This document shows, in pieces, positions 1-6,130 of a DNA stretch of 6,243 nt. Location: assembly GCA_947311125.1 (NCBI GenBank), contig CAMZKI010000146.1, positions 1 to 6,243 of the forward strand, in the 5' to 3' direction. The stretch comes from an uncultured Chlorobiota bacterium. Its GTDB lineage: Bacteria > Bacteroidota > Bacteroidia > Bacteroidales > JAADGE01. The notes beneath the pieces are model-generated. The model saw only the letters and a list, made by a program, of their open reading frames with translations. It ran no database searches and was not told the origin of the DNA. Position numbers and translations under genes: made by a program. Positions within the stretch are counted from its first letter, which is position 1. Each line of letters starts with the position of its first letter.

Positions 1-1766
1 AGTGCCATTCCGTGCGGACAAGCAATTACGGGAATTGAAGAATAACGCAGTCGCATCATAGTGTTTTGAAACATTTGTACGGCATAATTAAGCTCATCCC
101 ATTCTTGTTCCACTGCCATCATAAATATCATACCCACATTTGCTCCGGCAGAAAAATGATCGGCTTCATTATGCACGATAACCGCCTTATAATCAGCTTC
201 AGCCAAGTCAATAGCTTTATTTAATGCTTGTAAGGTTCCTGCTCCGATAACGTTCATTTTTGAATGAAATTCTACATTAAGAACACCGTCGCCGATATCA
301 AAAATTGTAGCTTCTTCATTTTTGAATAAAACATTTGTTTCACGCAAAATATCAAGCGAAATAATATCTTCGCTGCCCGGAATTACTTTGTATGATTTTG
401 TCGGAATATCATAATATAATTTTCGTCCGCTTTCAATTTTGTAAAACGATTTTGCACCGCTTTCGAGCATATCGTAAACCCATTGAGCAGGTTTTCTGCC
501 GGCTTCTTCCATTGCTTTAACGGTTTCTTCAACACCTGCGGCATCCCAAGTTGCAAAAGGTCCGAGTTTCCATCCGAAACCGGCATTTAGAGCATCGTCA
601 ACCTTGTAAAGAGCATCAGTAATTTCAGGAATACGATTTGATGAGTACCAAAATAAGGCGTAGAAGTTATCTCGCATAAACTCACCAACTTTATCTTTAT
701 CGGACATTAGTATTGCGATACGTTTTCCGATATCATCAACTCCTTTTGTTTTTTCAAGGGCTTTAAATTTCGGTTTCGGGTCAAGGGTGTATTCCATTGT
801 TTCAAAGTCGAGTGTCGGAAATGTTTTTTTTCCTTCGACCATCACTTTTGTTGAGAAACCCTTTTTTGTTTTTGACCCGAGCCAACCGTTCTCTAACATT
901 TTTTGAATGTAGTCCGGTACAGCAAAAAACTCGTTTCCTTCATCGTTTGTATTCTCTTTTATTCCGTTTGCCACATGCACAAGCGTGTCGAGCCCTACAA
1001 CGTCGGCAGTTCTGAAAGTTGCCGATTTTGCTCGTCCGATAAGTGTTCCTGTCAGTTTGTCAATTTCGGTAATATTCAGTCCGTATTTTTTCACATTGTT
1101 GAAAAGATACATTATCGAAAACGTTCCGATTCGATTTGCGATAAATGCCGGTGTATCTTTAGCATGAACGGTGGTTTTTCCGAGAAATCGTCGAGCATAA
1201 TCGCCGAGAAATTTGATAACTTCGGGGGCGGTTTTTGAGGAAGGTATAATTTCAAACAATTTCAAATATCGCGGGGGATTAAAAAAATGTGTCCCGCAGA
1301 AATGTTTTTGGAAATCTTCGCTTCGTCCTTCAATCATTTTTTCGATTGAAATACCCGATGTGTTTGTTGTGATGAGAGTTCCTTTTTTTCGGAATTTTTC
1401 AACATTTGCAAACACTTGTTGCTTAATGTCGAGGCGTTCGATAACAACTTCAATAACCCAATCGCAAGTTGCGATGTCTTTAAGGTCATCGTCGAAGTTA
1501 CCTGTTGTGATGCGTTTTGCAAATTCTTGTTTATAAATGGGTGACGGTTTTGACTTTAGTGCAGCTTTTAAAGCATCATTTACGATGCGATTTCTCACAA
1601 TTTTGTCTTGCAGTGTCAATCCTTTTGCTTTTTCAGCTTCTGTCAGTTCGCGAGGCACGATGTCAATAAGTAAAACTTCGAGACCGATATTCGCAAAGTG
1701 ACAAGCGATTCCGGAACCCATTACTCCGGAGCCGAGAACTGCTACTTTTCTGATTCTTCTTGTCAT
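1..1766 (-). CDS. fadN: Bifunctional 3-hydroxyacyl-CoA dehydrogenase / enoyl-CoA hydratase, FadN type, 3' end missing
   Basis: This enzyme should hydrate 2-enoyl-CoA and oxidise the resulting 3-hydroxyacyl-CoA with NAD in the cytoplasm, the two middle steps of fatty-acid beta-oxidation. The frame is open from an ATG at 1766 to the left edge: 588 complete codons, and the FadN family is near 790, so about 200 residues lie outside. The N-terminus has the NAD-binding motif GSGVMGSGIA (12-21). The dehydrogenase catalytic residues follow: S137 (NTSGIS), H160 in THFFNPP, E172 twelve residues later, and N211 in FIANR. ATFRTADVVGLDTL (249-262) is typical of the C-terminal dehydrogenase region. The hydratase (crotonase) domain begins near residue 486 and shows the oxyanion-hole motif SAGANV (539-544). 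The window ends at PHGMA, just before the region expected to carry the hydratase catalytic glutamate. The order dehydrogenase-then-hydratase fits FadN and is the reverse of E. coli FadB. The gene starts 96 bp after the MarR gene with no good promoter or terminator between, so co-transcription is likely. Confidence 0.93.
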   Translation of the reverse strand, partial: MTRRIRKVAVLGSGVMGSGIACHFANIGLEVLLIDIVPRELTEAEKAKGLTLQDKIVRNRIVNDALKAALKSKPSPIYKQEFAKRITTGNFDDDLKDIATCDWVIEVVIERLDIKQQVFANVEKFRKKGTLITTNTSGISIEKMIEGRSEDFQKHFCGTHFFNPPRYLKLFEIIPSSKTAPEVIKFLGDYARRFLGKTTVHAKDTPAFIANRIGTFSIMYLFNNVKKYGLNITEIDKLTGTLIGRAKSATFRTADVVGLDTLVHVANGIKENTNDEGNEFFAVPDYIQKMLENGWLGSKTKKGFSTKVMVEGKKTFPTLDFETMEYTLDPKPKFKALEKTKGVDDIGKRIAILMSDKDKVGEFMRDNFYALFWYSSNRIPEITDALYKVDDALNAGFGWKLGPFATWDAAGVEETVKAMEEAGRKPAQWVYDMLESGAKSFYKIESGRKLYYDIPTKSYKVIPGSEDIISLDILRETNVLFKNEEATIFDIGDGVLNVEFHSKMNVIGAGTLQALNKAIDLAEADYKAVIVHNEADHFSAGANVGMIFMMAVEQEWDELNYAVQMFQNTMMRLRYSSIPVIACPHGMA

Positions 1767-1862
1767 GATTATGAAATATTAGTTATTATTTATTTAATTA
1801 TTGTGTTTGTCTTCAGTATACCGATTTTACGGCACAACAGCAAAGTTTCGCATCTTAGGCTT

Positions 1863-2291
1863 TTACTGTTTTTCATTATTTGCCAATTCATTTATTGTGT
1901 CTATCACTCTGTAGAAAATATCTATATCTTCTTTTGAAATTTTTTCAAGAATTTTTTTATTGAAATCAATCAGGATTTTTTTAACCAGCTTTCTTTTTTC
2001 AATACCTTTTTCGGTTAGGAAAATTTTCATAACACGTTTATCTTGTTCATCTACTTTCTTGAAAATAAACGCCTTATCTTCCATGTTTTTAATTACACGG
2101 CTTAAACTTGTTGCCTCCATACCGAGTCTTTGAGCTATGATTGTTGCCGGAGTTCCTTCTTTGTCGATATGAACCAGGATGTATGCAACTGTTTGTGAAA
2201 TTTCGTGTTTGGCAGCTAATCGGTTATACATTTTGGTTAAGGTATGCCAAGTTCCTTTTATGTGAAAGTCAACGGTATCTTTAAGGTTCAT
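1863..2291 (-). CDS. MarR-family transcriptional regulator, probable control of the fadN operon
   Basis: This is a 142-residue winged-helix regulator expected to bind DNA as a dimer and release it on binding a small ligand. The winged helix-turn-helix spans about residues 47-96: TPATIIAQRLGMEATSLSRV carries the helix-turn-helix, and DEQDKRVMKIFLTEKG is the wing with the family's D-x-R pattern (D84, R86). Helices on both sides (5-45 and 97-138) would form the dimer interface. I chose the ATG at 2291 (protein MNLKDTVDF). An ATG at 2345 is also in frame, but its 18-residue extension would lie over the promoter -7 box and the direct repeats, so it cannot be on the transcript made from that promoter. 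The position directly before fadN suggests that it senses a fatty acid or acyl-CoA and represses beta-oxidation. That ligand is inferred from context alone. The repeats over its promoter suggest autoregulation. Confidence 0.9.
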   Translation of the reverse strand: MNLKDTVDFHIKGTWHTLTKMYNRLAAKHEISQTVAYILVHIDKEGTPATIIAQRLGMEATSLSRVIKNMEDKAFIFKKVDEQDKRVMKIFLTEKGIEKRKLVKKILIDFNKKILEKISKEDIDIFYRVIDTINELANNEKQ

Positions 2292-2293
2292 AG

Positions 2294-2310
2294 CAAAATT
2301 ATTATGCGTG
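2294..2310. repeat. Direct repeat copy 1, candidate MarR operator at the transcription start
   Basis: CAAAATTATTATGCGTG recurs at 2324-2341 with one extra T. The 12-base core TTATTATGCGTG is identical in both (2299-2310 and 2330-2341), with starts 31 bp apart, close to three helical turns. This copy covers the predicted start site and leader of the MarR gene, where a bound protein would block transcription. The operator role is inference. MarR proteins usually bind inverted repeats, and no clear one is seen here. Confidence 0.55.
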
Positions 2311-2315
2311 CATTG

Positions 2316-2345
2316 CAAATATACAAAATTTATTATGCGTGTCAA
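2316..2345 (-). promoter_or_regulatory. Bacteroidota-type promoter of the MarR-fadN unit
   Basis: Read on the minus strand, TTGAC (2345-2341) is the -33 element and TATATTTG (2323-2316) is the -7 box. The box matches the Bacteroidota consensus TAnnTTTG exactly. There are 19 bases between TTG and the -7 box, within the usual 19-21. Transcription should start near 2310, leaving a leader of about 20 nt before the ATG at 2291. No Shine-Dalgarno sequence is evident, as is common in this phylum. Confidence 0.75.
2324..2341. repeat. Direct repeat copy 2, candidate MarR operator between -33 and -7
   Basis: This second copy (CAAAATTTATTATGCGTG) fills the spacer between the -33 and -7 elements of the MarR promoter. 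It ends 5 bp before a TAnnTTTG match reading toward fetA on the plus strand. A protein bound here could affect transcription in both directions. The repeat is seen directly; the role is inferred. Confidence 0.55.
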
Positions 2346-2346
2346 G

Positions 2347-2354
2347 TATTTTTG
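2347..2354 (+). promoter_or_regulatory. Possible -7 box for the fetAB operon
   Basis: TATTTTTG matches the Bacteroidota -7 consensus TAnnTTTG exactly and lies 67 bp before the fetA ATG. I see no convincing TTTG/TTG -33 element 19-21 bp upstream, and the sequence is so T-rich that a chance match is possible. A weaker alternative, TTCCTTTG, lies just before the gene (around 2399-2406). Confidence 0.3.
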
Positions 2355-2421
2355 TTAAAAACTTTCTTGTTTTTTAGGAAAAATCAGAATAAATATTTTT
2401 TCCTTTGCAAAAAAGATACAA

Positions 2422-3039
2422 ATGACAGAGATAAGACATTTATATTTAAGTTTTGACGGAAAGGTAATCTTTAACGATTTTTCTTTAAATATAAAAAGGG
2501 GAGAGAAAGTTGCCGTAATCGGAGAATCCGGTAAGGGAAAAACCACACTGTTGAATATTCTGTCAGGTTTTACAACTGATTATAAGGGAAGGGTTTATGT
2601 TTTTAATAAGGAGTTAAACCCGGAAAACATCAATGAGATAAGAAAAGATATTGCGTGGCTTTCGCAAGATACCTCAACGAAAGAGCGAAATGTTGAAGAG
2701 CTTTTTTTCCGCCCTTTCAGCTTTGCGGTAAATAAACATAAAAAACCAAGCGAAAAAGAAATAAAAGCTGTTTTTTCAACATTGCACTTAGACTATTCTT
2801 TGATGAATAAAAGAGTTAAAAATATTTCCGGCGGACAAAAGCAAAGAATATTGCTTGCGAGTTGCCTGTTATTAAAAAAACCGTTACTGCTGGCAGACGA
2901 ACCGACTTCTGCCTTGGACGAACAGGTTAAAAGAGATATTACGGATTTTGTGTTGTCTCAAAAAGAACTTACGGTTATTGCTGCGACTCATGATGATTAT
3001 TGGATTAGAAAATCGGACAAAGTTATTGAACTGAAATAA
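2422..3039 (+). CDS. fetA: ABC transporter ATP-binding protein, FetA type (iron export)
   Basis: This is the ATPase that would power the membrane partner encoded 5 bp downstream. It is 205 residues long, one compact nucleotide-binding domain, somewhat shorter than E. coli FetA (YbbL, about 225). All key motifs are present: Walker A GESGKGKTT (34-42), Q-loop glutamine Q82, signature ISGGQ (135-139), Walker B LLLADE (155-160) with catalytic E160, D-loop SALD (163-166), and switch histidine H190 in AATHD. The ATPase motifs alone do not identify the substrate; the assignment rests on the FetB-type permease. In E. coli, FetAB is linked to iron export and oxidative-stress tolerance. The start ATG at 2422 puts the first beta strand (IRHLYLSF) at the usual place. 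The gene is divergent from the MarR unit, 130 bp from that gene's start. Confidence 0.87.
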   Translation: MTEIRHLYLSFDGKVIFNDFSLNIKRGEKVAVIGESGKGKTTLLNILSGFTTDYKGRVYVFNKELNPENINEIRKDIAWLSQDTSTKERNVEELFFRPFSFAVNKHKKPSEKEIKAVFSTLHLDYSLMNKRVKNISGGQKQRILLASCLLLKKPLLLADEPTSALDEQVKRDITDFVLSQKELTVIAATHDDYWIRKSDKVIELK

Positions 3040-3044
3040 ACAAA

Positions 3045-3839
3045 ATGGAAAATGTTATTGACATAAATTATTTTGAGTTATTCACGGGGTATGCACTAAT
3101 GCTTATCCCTGTTTTTGTACTTTGGTATTACAAAACAGGACTTGTTAAGGATACTTTGATTGCAACCGTAAGAATGACAATCCAATTGTTGCTTGTGGGT
3201 GTTTATTTAGAGTATATTTTTAAACTCAACAGTATTACGGTTAATATTTTATGGGTTGTGATAATGAGTATCATAGCTTCTTACACAATAATTATCAGAA
3301 GCGGGTTAAGGTTTAAACTCTTTTTTATACCCGTAGTTCTGTCCGGTTTAATAAGTATTGCTGTTACCGATGCTTATTTTTTGGGGTTTGTGGTAAAATT
3401 AGAGAATGTCTTTGATGCAAGATATTTTATTCCGGTAACAGGTATGTTGTTGGGTAATACGTTAAAAAATGTTGTAATTGCCCTTGATGCTTTTTATAAG
3501 CGTATTGATGAAGAAGAAAATTATTATCATCAATATTTGGCAAACGGTGCAACAAAAAAAGAAGCTTTGCAGCCGTTTATGCGAGATGCTTTACGACTGG
3601 CTTTTAATCCTATGATTGCAACAACGGCGGTTATGGGCTTGATTTCTTTGCCCGGAATGATGACAGGTCAAATTCTCGGAGGCAGCAACCCGAATGTTGC
3701 CGTTAAATATCAGATTATGCTTCTTATAACCATTTTCTCGTCAGCCGTTTTAAACGCGGTTCTTACAATTACACTATCAAACAGGTTTGCTTTCGACGGT
3801 TTTGAGAATTTAAGAAAGGATATTTTCAGAAAACAATAG
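3045..3839 (+). CDS. fetB: ABC transporter permease, FetB/UPF0014 family (iron export)
   Basis: This is an inner-membrane permease of 264 residues, matching the family length (E. coli FetB about 259). Hydrophobic segments lie near 11-28, 38-58, 64-84, 92-117, 128-147, 190-211 and 222-245. Family hallmarks are FIPVTGMLLGN (128-138), the cytoplasmic stretch with GATKKEAL (168-175) followed by RDALRLAFNP (180-189), which probably couples to FetA, and SLPGMMTGQILGG (201-213) followed by AVKYQIM (219-225). The last motif closely resembles the E. coli SLPGMMSG...KYQIM region. It starts 5 bp after fetA stops, so the two form one operon and presumably one transporter. Iron is the substrate known for E. 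coli FetAB; its role here is by family transfer. The stop codon lies 5 bp from the stop of the convergent ispF gene, with no plus-strand terminator visible between them. Confidence 0.9.
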   Translation: MENVIDINYFELFTGYALMLIPVFVLWYYKTGLVKDTLIATVRMTIQLLLVGVYLEYIFKLNSITVNILWVVIMSIIASYTIIIRSGLRFKLFFIPVVLSGLISIAVTDAYFLGFVVKLENVFDARYFIPVTGMLLGNTLKNVVIALDAFYKRIDEEENYYHQYLANGATKKEALQPFMRDALRLAFNPMIATTAVMGLISLPGMMTGQILGGSNPNVAVKYQIMLLITIFSSAVLNAVLTITLSNRFAFDGFENLRKDIFRKQ

Positions 3840-3844
3840 TTTTT

Positions 3845-4324
3845 TCAGTGTTTTATTATCAATACTGAGGCATAAGCCGATATTCCGTCCTCCCTGCCCA
3901 CAAATCCGAGTTTCTCCGTAGTCGTTGCTTTAACGGAAATATCTTCTTCGGGGATTTGCATTGTTTCAGCAAGTATTTTTTTCATTTTAGGAATATAATT
4001 TTTGACCTTTGGTTTTTGAAGAGCGATTATACTGTCAATATTACCTATTTCAAACTCCTTTTCTTTTATTTTTTTTACAACTTCTTTCAATAGAATTTTA
4101 CTGTCAATACCTTTATATTTATCGGAAGTATCCGGAAAGTGAAAGCCTACATCCCGCAAATTTGCCGCACCGAGCAAAGCATCGCAAATTGCATGAATAA
4201 GAACATCGCCGTCAGAATGCCCAAGACTGCCTTTTGTATGCGGAATTTTAATACCTCCCACGGTTAAAATTCTCCCTTCTGCCAATTTATGTACATCGTA
4301 ACCGATGCCGGTTCTTATTTTCAT
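3845..4324 (-). CDS. ispF: 2-C-methyl-D-erythritol 2,4-cyclodiphosphate synthase (IspF)
   Basis: This cytoplasmic enzyme of the MEP pathway converts CDP-methylerythritol 2-phosphate into methylerythritol cyclodiphosphate, a precursor of all isoprenoids. The protein has 159 residues, the same as E. coli IspF, and is complete. The metal-binding residues are visible as D10 and H12 in GIGYDVH and H44 in DVLIH. Other family motifs are GHSDGDV (35-41), the substrate loop FHFPDTS (61-67), and the C-terminal KATTTEKLGFVGREDGI (132-148). IspF works as a homotrimer with active sites between subunits. The ATG at 4324 gives the standard N-terminus (MKIRTGIGYD). It lies 11 bp beyond the U-tract of the upstream terminator, so its own promoter must overlap the terminator or lie upstream of it, or it depends on read-through. 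I see no clear TAnnTTTG box for it. Confidence 0.97.
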   Translation of the reverse strand: MKIRTGIGYDVHKLAEGRILTVGGIKIPHTKGSLGHSDGDVLIHAICDALLGAANLRDVGFHFPDTSDKYKGIDSKILLKEVVKKIKEKEFEIGNIDSIIALQKPKVKNYIPKMKKILAETMQIPEEDISVKATTTEKLGFVGREDGISAYASVLIIKH

Positions 4325-4335
4325 TGTCTTTTTAT

Positions 4336-4372
4336 AAAAAGCTTTGCCAAAGTTTTGAGCTTTGGCAAAAGC
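4336..4372 (-). terminator. Intrinsic terminator after the C1 peptidase gene
   Basis: On the minus strand, GCTTTTGCCAAAG (4372-4360) pairs with CTTTGGCAAAGC (4352-4341), with one bulged T, around the 7-nt loop CTCAAAA. Five Ts follow directly (4340-4336). The hairpin begins 16 bp after the peptidase stop codon, the normal place for a Rho-independent terminator. The plus strand lacks a U-tract after the stem, so it should act only on minus-strand transcripts. Confidence 0.85.
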
Positions 4373-4388
4373 AGTATTTTAGTATAAG

Positions 4389-5588
4389 TTACAAACCCAA
4401 TTTTTTTATGACACTTTTAGGAATACCGTTTTTATTTACCATAATATTGGTGGTTTGCAATAAAACAAAAGCTCTTGAGGCATAAAAGTATCCTTTATAT
4501 TTTGAATTTGTCCCCCACGAATTTTTAACGATATAGTATTTTGTCCCGTTTTGATCGTGTGCAATGCCTACAATATGCATCCCGTGATCATCAGTAGTTT
4601 CTTGGCTGTCAAACTTTTCCTGACGCAATTTTTGTGTAATTTTCTTTTCCTGAACGGGGCCTTTTTCGGAATAAATTTGTTTTTGTCTTTCTTTTTCGGT
4701 TAACTTTTCCCATTTTGCTTTTTCCAAATCGTTTAAATTTTCAATATCTGTTTCCGGAATAACGGCAACACCTTTATTATACATAAACCCTTTATGGCTT
4801 ACATCTGCAGCCCAGGCAACAGTGTACCCGTTTTTAAGAGAGTTATCTATGACCTCTTCAAATTCGTTAAGAGGGATGTTGTAAACCTTTTTCGACAACC
4901 AATTGTCAGGAACTTCCAATATGAATTTTTCATAAAAAGGATGATGTGTAAAAGACGTAATTTCAACATAATCATCGGGGTTTAAGCCGCAATATTCATC
5001 GGCAAAGCTGCGAGGAGTATATTCTTTTCCTTTATATTTAAATTTTTTCGGAAGTTCTCCGAGATATGTATCTACAATTGCATCGAATGCTTTTCCCCAA
5101 GCGGGTGTAATGGTTTTGTTTTTGTTTTTAATTACGCCGTCAACAAAATCTTTTAAAACCTCGTCAAATTCTCCGTGAACATGTTTTTTTGTTCCGTAAT
5201 TTAATCCGGCATAAGCACTTTCGGGAACCAGTCCGTATTTTTTAAAAATGCAGATATTGTCGTGAAAAGCACCTCCGCCGCCGAAATTAATATGTCCCTG
5301 CATTCTGACATATAATCTTGCTTTATCTTTATAGCAGCGGTTTACCACAAACATTTCGGATAGGTTCACGGTATCTTTCCTTTTTCGCAGTATCTCTGAT
5401 TCTAAAAAAGAAAGACCGGAAAAACTCCAACATGTTCCGGAGCGGTATTGATTTTTAACACTTGTTACCGGCAACCTAAAATCTTCTTTAAAGACATAGC
5501 CGTCGGAAGTATCATTCGCTTTTTGAGCCGAAACGGTATTTGAAAAAATAATTGCAAATATTAAAATTGCAGGTCTTAAGTATCTCAT
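4389..5588 (-). CDS. Exported C1B-family cysteine peptidase (bleomycin hydrolase / aminopeptidase C-like)
   Basis: This is a papain-fold peptidase, probably an aminopeptidase trimming peptides outside the cytoplasmic membrane. It is 399 residues long. Residues 1-21 are a clear signal peptide: positive start MRYLR, hydrophobic core ILIFAIIF, cleavage likely after VSA with Q22 next. Catalytic residues are visible: oxyanion-hole Q47 and nucleophile C53 in NQYRSGTCW, H335 in DDHGMHIVG, and N356 in VKNSWGT. The middle part YTPRSFADEY...DDYVEITSFTHHPFY...VPDNW is characteristic of the bleomycin-hydrolase/PepC branch (Peptidase_C1_2) rather than ordinary papains. Classical members are cytoplasmic and about 435-455 residues; this mature form of about 378 is shorter and exported, likely to the periplasm. 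Residues 280-330 are highly charged and may form an inserted helical stretch. It starts 13 bp after the receiver gene and is probably co-transcribed with it. Confidence 0.9.
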   Translation of the reverse strand: MRYLRPAILIFAIIFSNTVSAQKANDTSDGYVFKEDFRLPVTSVKNQYRSGTCWSFSGLSFLESEILRKRKDTVNLSEMFVVNRCYKDKARLYVRMQGHINFGGGGAFHDNICIFKKYGLVPESAYAGLNYGTKKHVHGEFDEVLKDFVDGVIKNKNKTITPAWGKAFDAIVDTYLGELPKKFKYKGKEYTPRSFADEYCGLNPDDYVEITSFTHHPFYEKFILEVPDNWLSKKVYNIPLNEFEEVIDNSLKNGYTVAWAADVSHKGFMYNKGVAVIPETDIENLNDLEKAKWEKLTEKERQKQIYSEKGPVQEKKITQKLRQEKFDSQETTDDHGMHIVGIAHDQNGTKYYIVKNSWGTNSKYKGYFYASRAFVLLQTTNIMVNKNGIPKSVIKKLGL

Positions 5589-5601
5589 AACTTTGTTTAA
5601 T

Positions 5602-6003
5602 TTATATTATATATTTGCTTATAGTCGAAAGCAGTCTGTCCTGTTTTACGGGTTTTTCGAGATATTCGTTACACCCCGCTTCATAGCCTTTTGCTTTTTC
5701 TTTCTGCATTGCATATGCTGTTTGTATTATAACCGGTATTTTAGGTGCAAACTTTTTAATCAGTTTTGTAGCATCATAGCCGTTCATCAGGGGCATTTTT
5801 ATGTCCATAAGAACAACGTTAAATCTTATTTTTTCTTTAACCACCTTATCCACGGCATCTTTCCCGTTTTTACACCATACAACTTCGGCTTTAGTTTCTC
5901 GCAAAGCTTCCTCAAGATATAGATAGTTCATAATCTCATCTTCTGCTATAAGAATTATTTTATCAGACCAATTGTATTCCGAATTATTTTTTGCAAATTC
6001 CAA
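5602..6003 (-). CDS. Stand-alone response-regulator receiver (REC) protein
   Basis: This is a single REC domain of about 133 residues with no output domain, so it probably relays phosphate or acts by protein contact. Numbering from the TTG at 6003, the acidic pocket is E21-D22 (LIAEDE), the phospho-acceptor is D67 in LMDIKMP, the switch threonine is T95 (QTAYA), and the conserved lysine is K117 in EKPVK. The sequence around NWSDKIILIAEDE and MDIKMPLMNGYDATKLIK resembles receivers attached to hybrid histidine kinases in Bacteroidota. The start is uncertain. In-frame TAA at 6018-6016 closes the frame upstream, and only ATA, CAG, ACA, GGT and TTG lie between it and the domain. The first ATG is codon 25, inside the fold and after the acidic pocket. 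TTG at 6003 is therefore the best choice, though unusual. No kinase gene is in the window. Its first 19 codons are duplicated in inverted form at 6186-6243. Confidence 0.88.
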   Translation of the reverse strand: MEFAKNNSEYNWSDKIILIAEDEIMNYLYLEEALRETKAEVVWCKNGKDAVDKVVKEKIRFNVVLMDIKMPLMNGYDATKLIKKFAPKIPVIIQTAYAMQKEKAKGYEAGCNEYLEKPVKQDRLLSTISKYII

Positions 6004-6058
6004 ACCTGTCTGTATTTAATTTATAATTCTTCTTGCTCCGAGAACTCTTTCTTTATAA
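5946..6058. repeat. Left arm of a perfect 113-bp inverted repeat
   Basis: This stretch is the exact reverse complement of 6131-6243, with no mismatch found over 113 bases. It holds the first 19 codons of the receiver gene, the 12-bp gap, and the last 12 codons plus stop of the NlpC/P60 gene. Because both reading frames are intact here and flow into real gene bodies (receiver on one side, NlpC/P60 spacer on the other), this arm is the native copy. Confidence 0.95.
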
Positions 6059-6129
6059 TAGCTTACGCTTAAATCGGAAATAACCACTCCTCTTGAAGAT
6101 GATGCATGAATAAATTTAACTGTCCCGCT
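6016..6129 (-). CDS. NlpC/P60-family cell-wall peptidase, C-terminal fragment only
   Basis: Thirty-seven codons ending at TAA (6018-6016) read as the end of an NlpC/P60 domain. KFIHASSSRGVVIS is the family's FxHAS motif, and its histidine (codon at 6108-6106) corresponds to the third catalytic residue of E. coli Spr/MepS. The tail SYYKERVLGARRII is the usual end of such proteins. Complete members cleave peptide cross-links or stem peptides in peptidoglycan and are usually exported lipoproteins or secreted. The catalytic cysteine and first histidine are absent: upstream of 6130 the frame enters the right arm of the inverted repeat, reads unrelated residues and soon meets a stop. I infer the real gene continues elsewhere and is cut by a rearrangement or assembly error. 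It ends 12 bp before the receiver's TTG, in the same reading frame. Confidence 0.75.
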   Translation of the reverse strand, partial: SGTVKFIHASSSRGVVISDLSVSYYKERVLGARRIIN

Positions 6130-6130
6130 T

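Noticed and set aside
797..1536. Several plus-strand open frames of 60-111 codons opposite fadN
   Set aside because: They lie antisense to a well-supported enzyme with catalytic motifs along its length, have no family-like motifs, and are explained by codon bias of the real gene.
1767..1862. A separate promoter or terminator between the MarR gene and fadN
   Set aside because: No TAnnTTTG box with a -33 partner and no stable hairpin with a U-tract was found on the minus strand; co-transcription is simpler.
3846..3867. Stem CAGTGTT / AATACTG between the convergent fetB and ispF ends, as a shared terminator
   Set aside because: The stem is short with a G-U pair, and neither strand has a U-tract after it; the plus-strand T-run comes before the stem, not after.
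6016..6129. NlpC/P60 fragment and receiver as one fused protein
   Set aside because: They share a frame, but a TAA separates them, the NlpC/P60 tail ends at its usual place, and the stop is present in both repeat arms.
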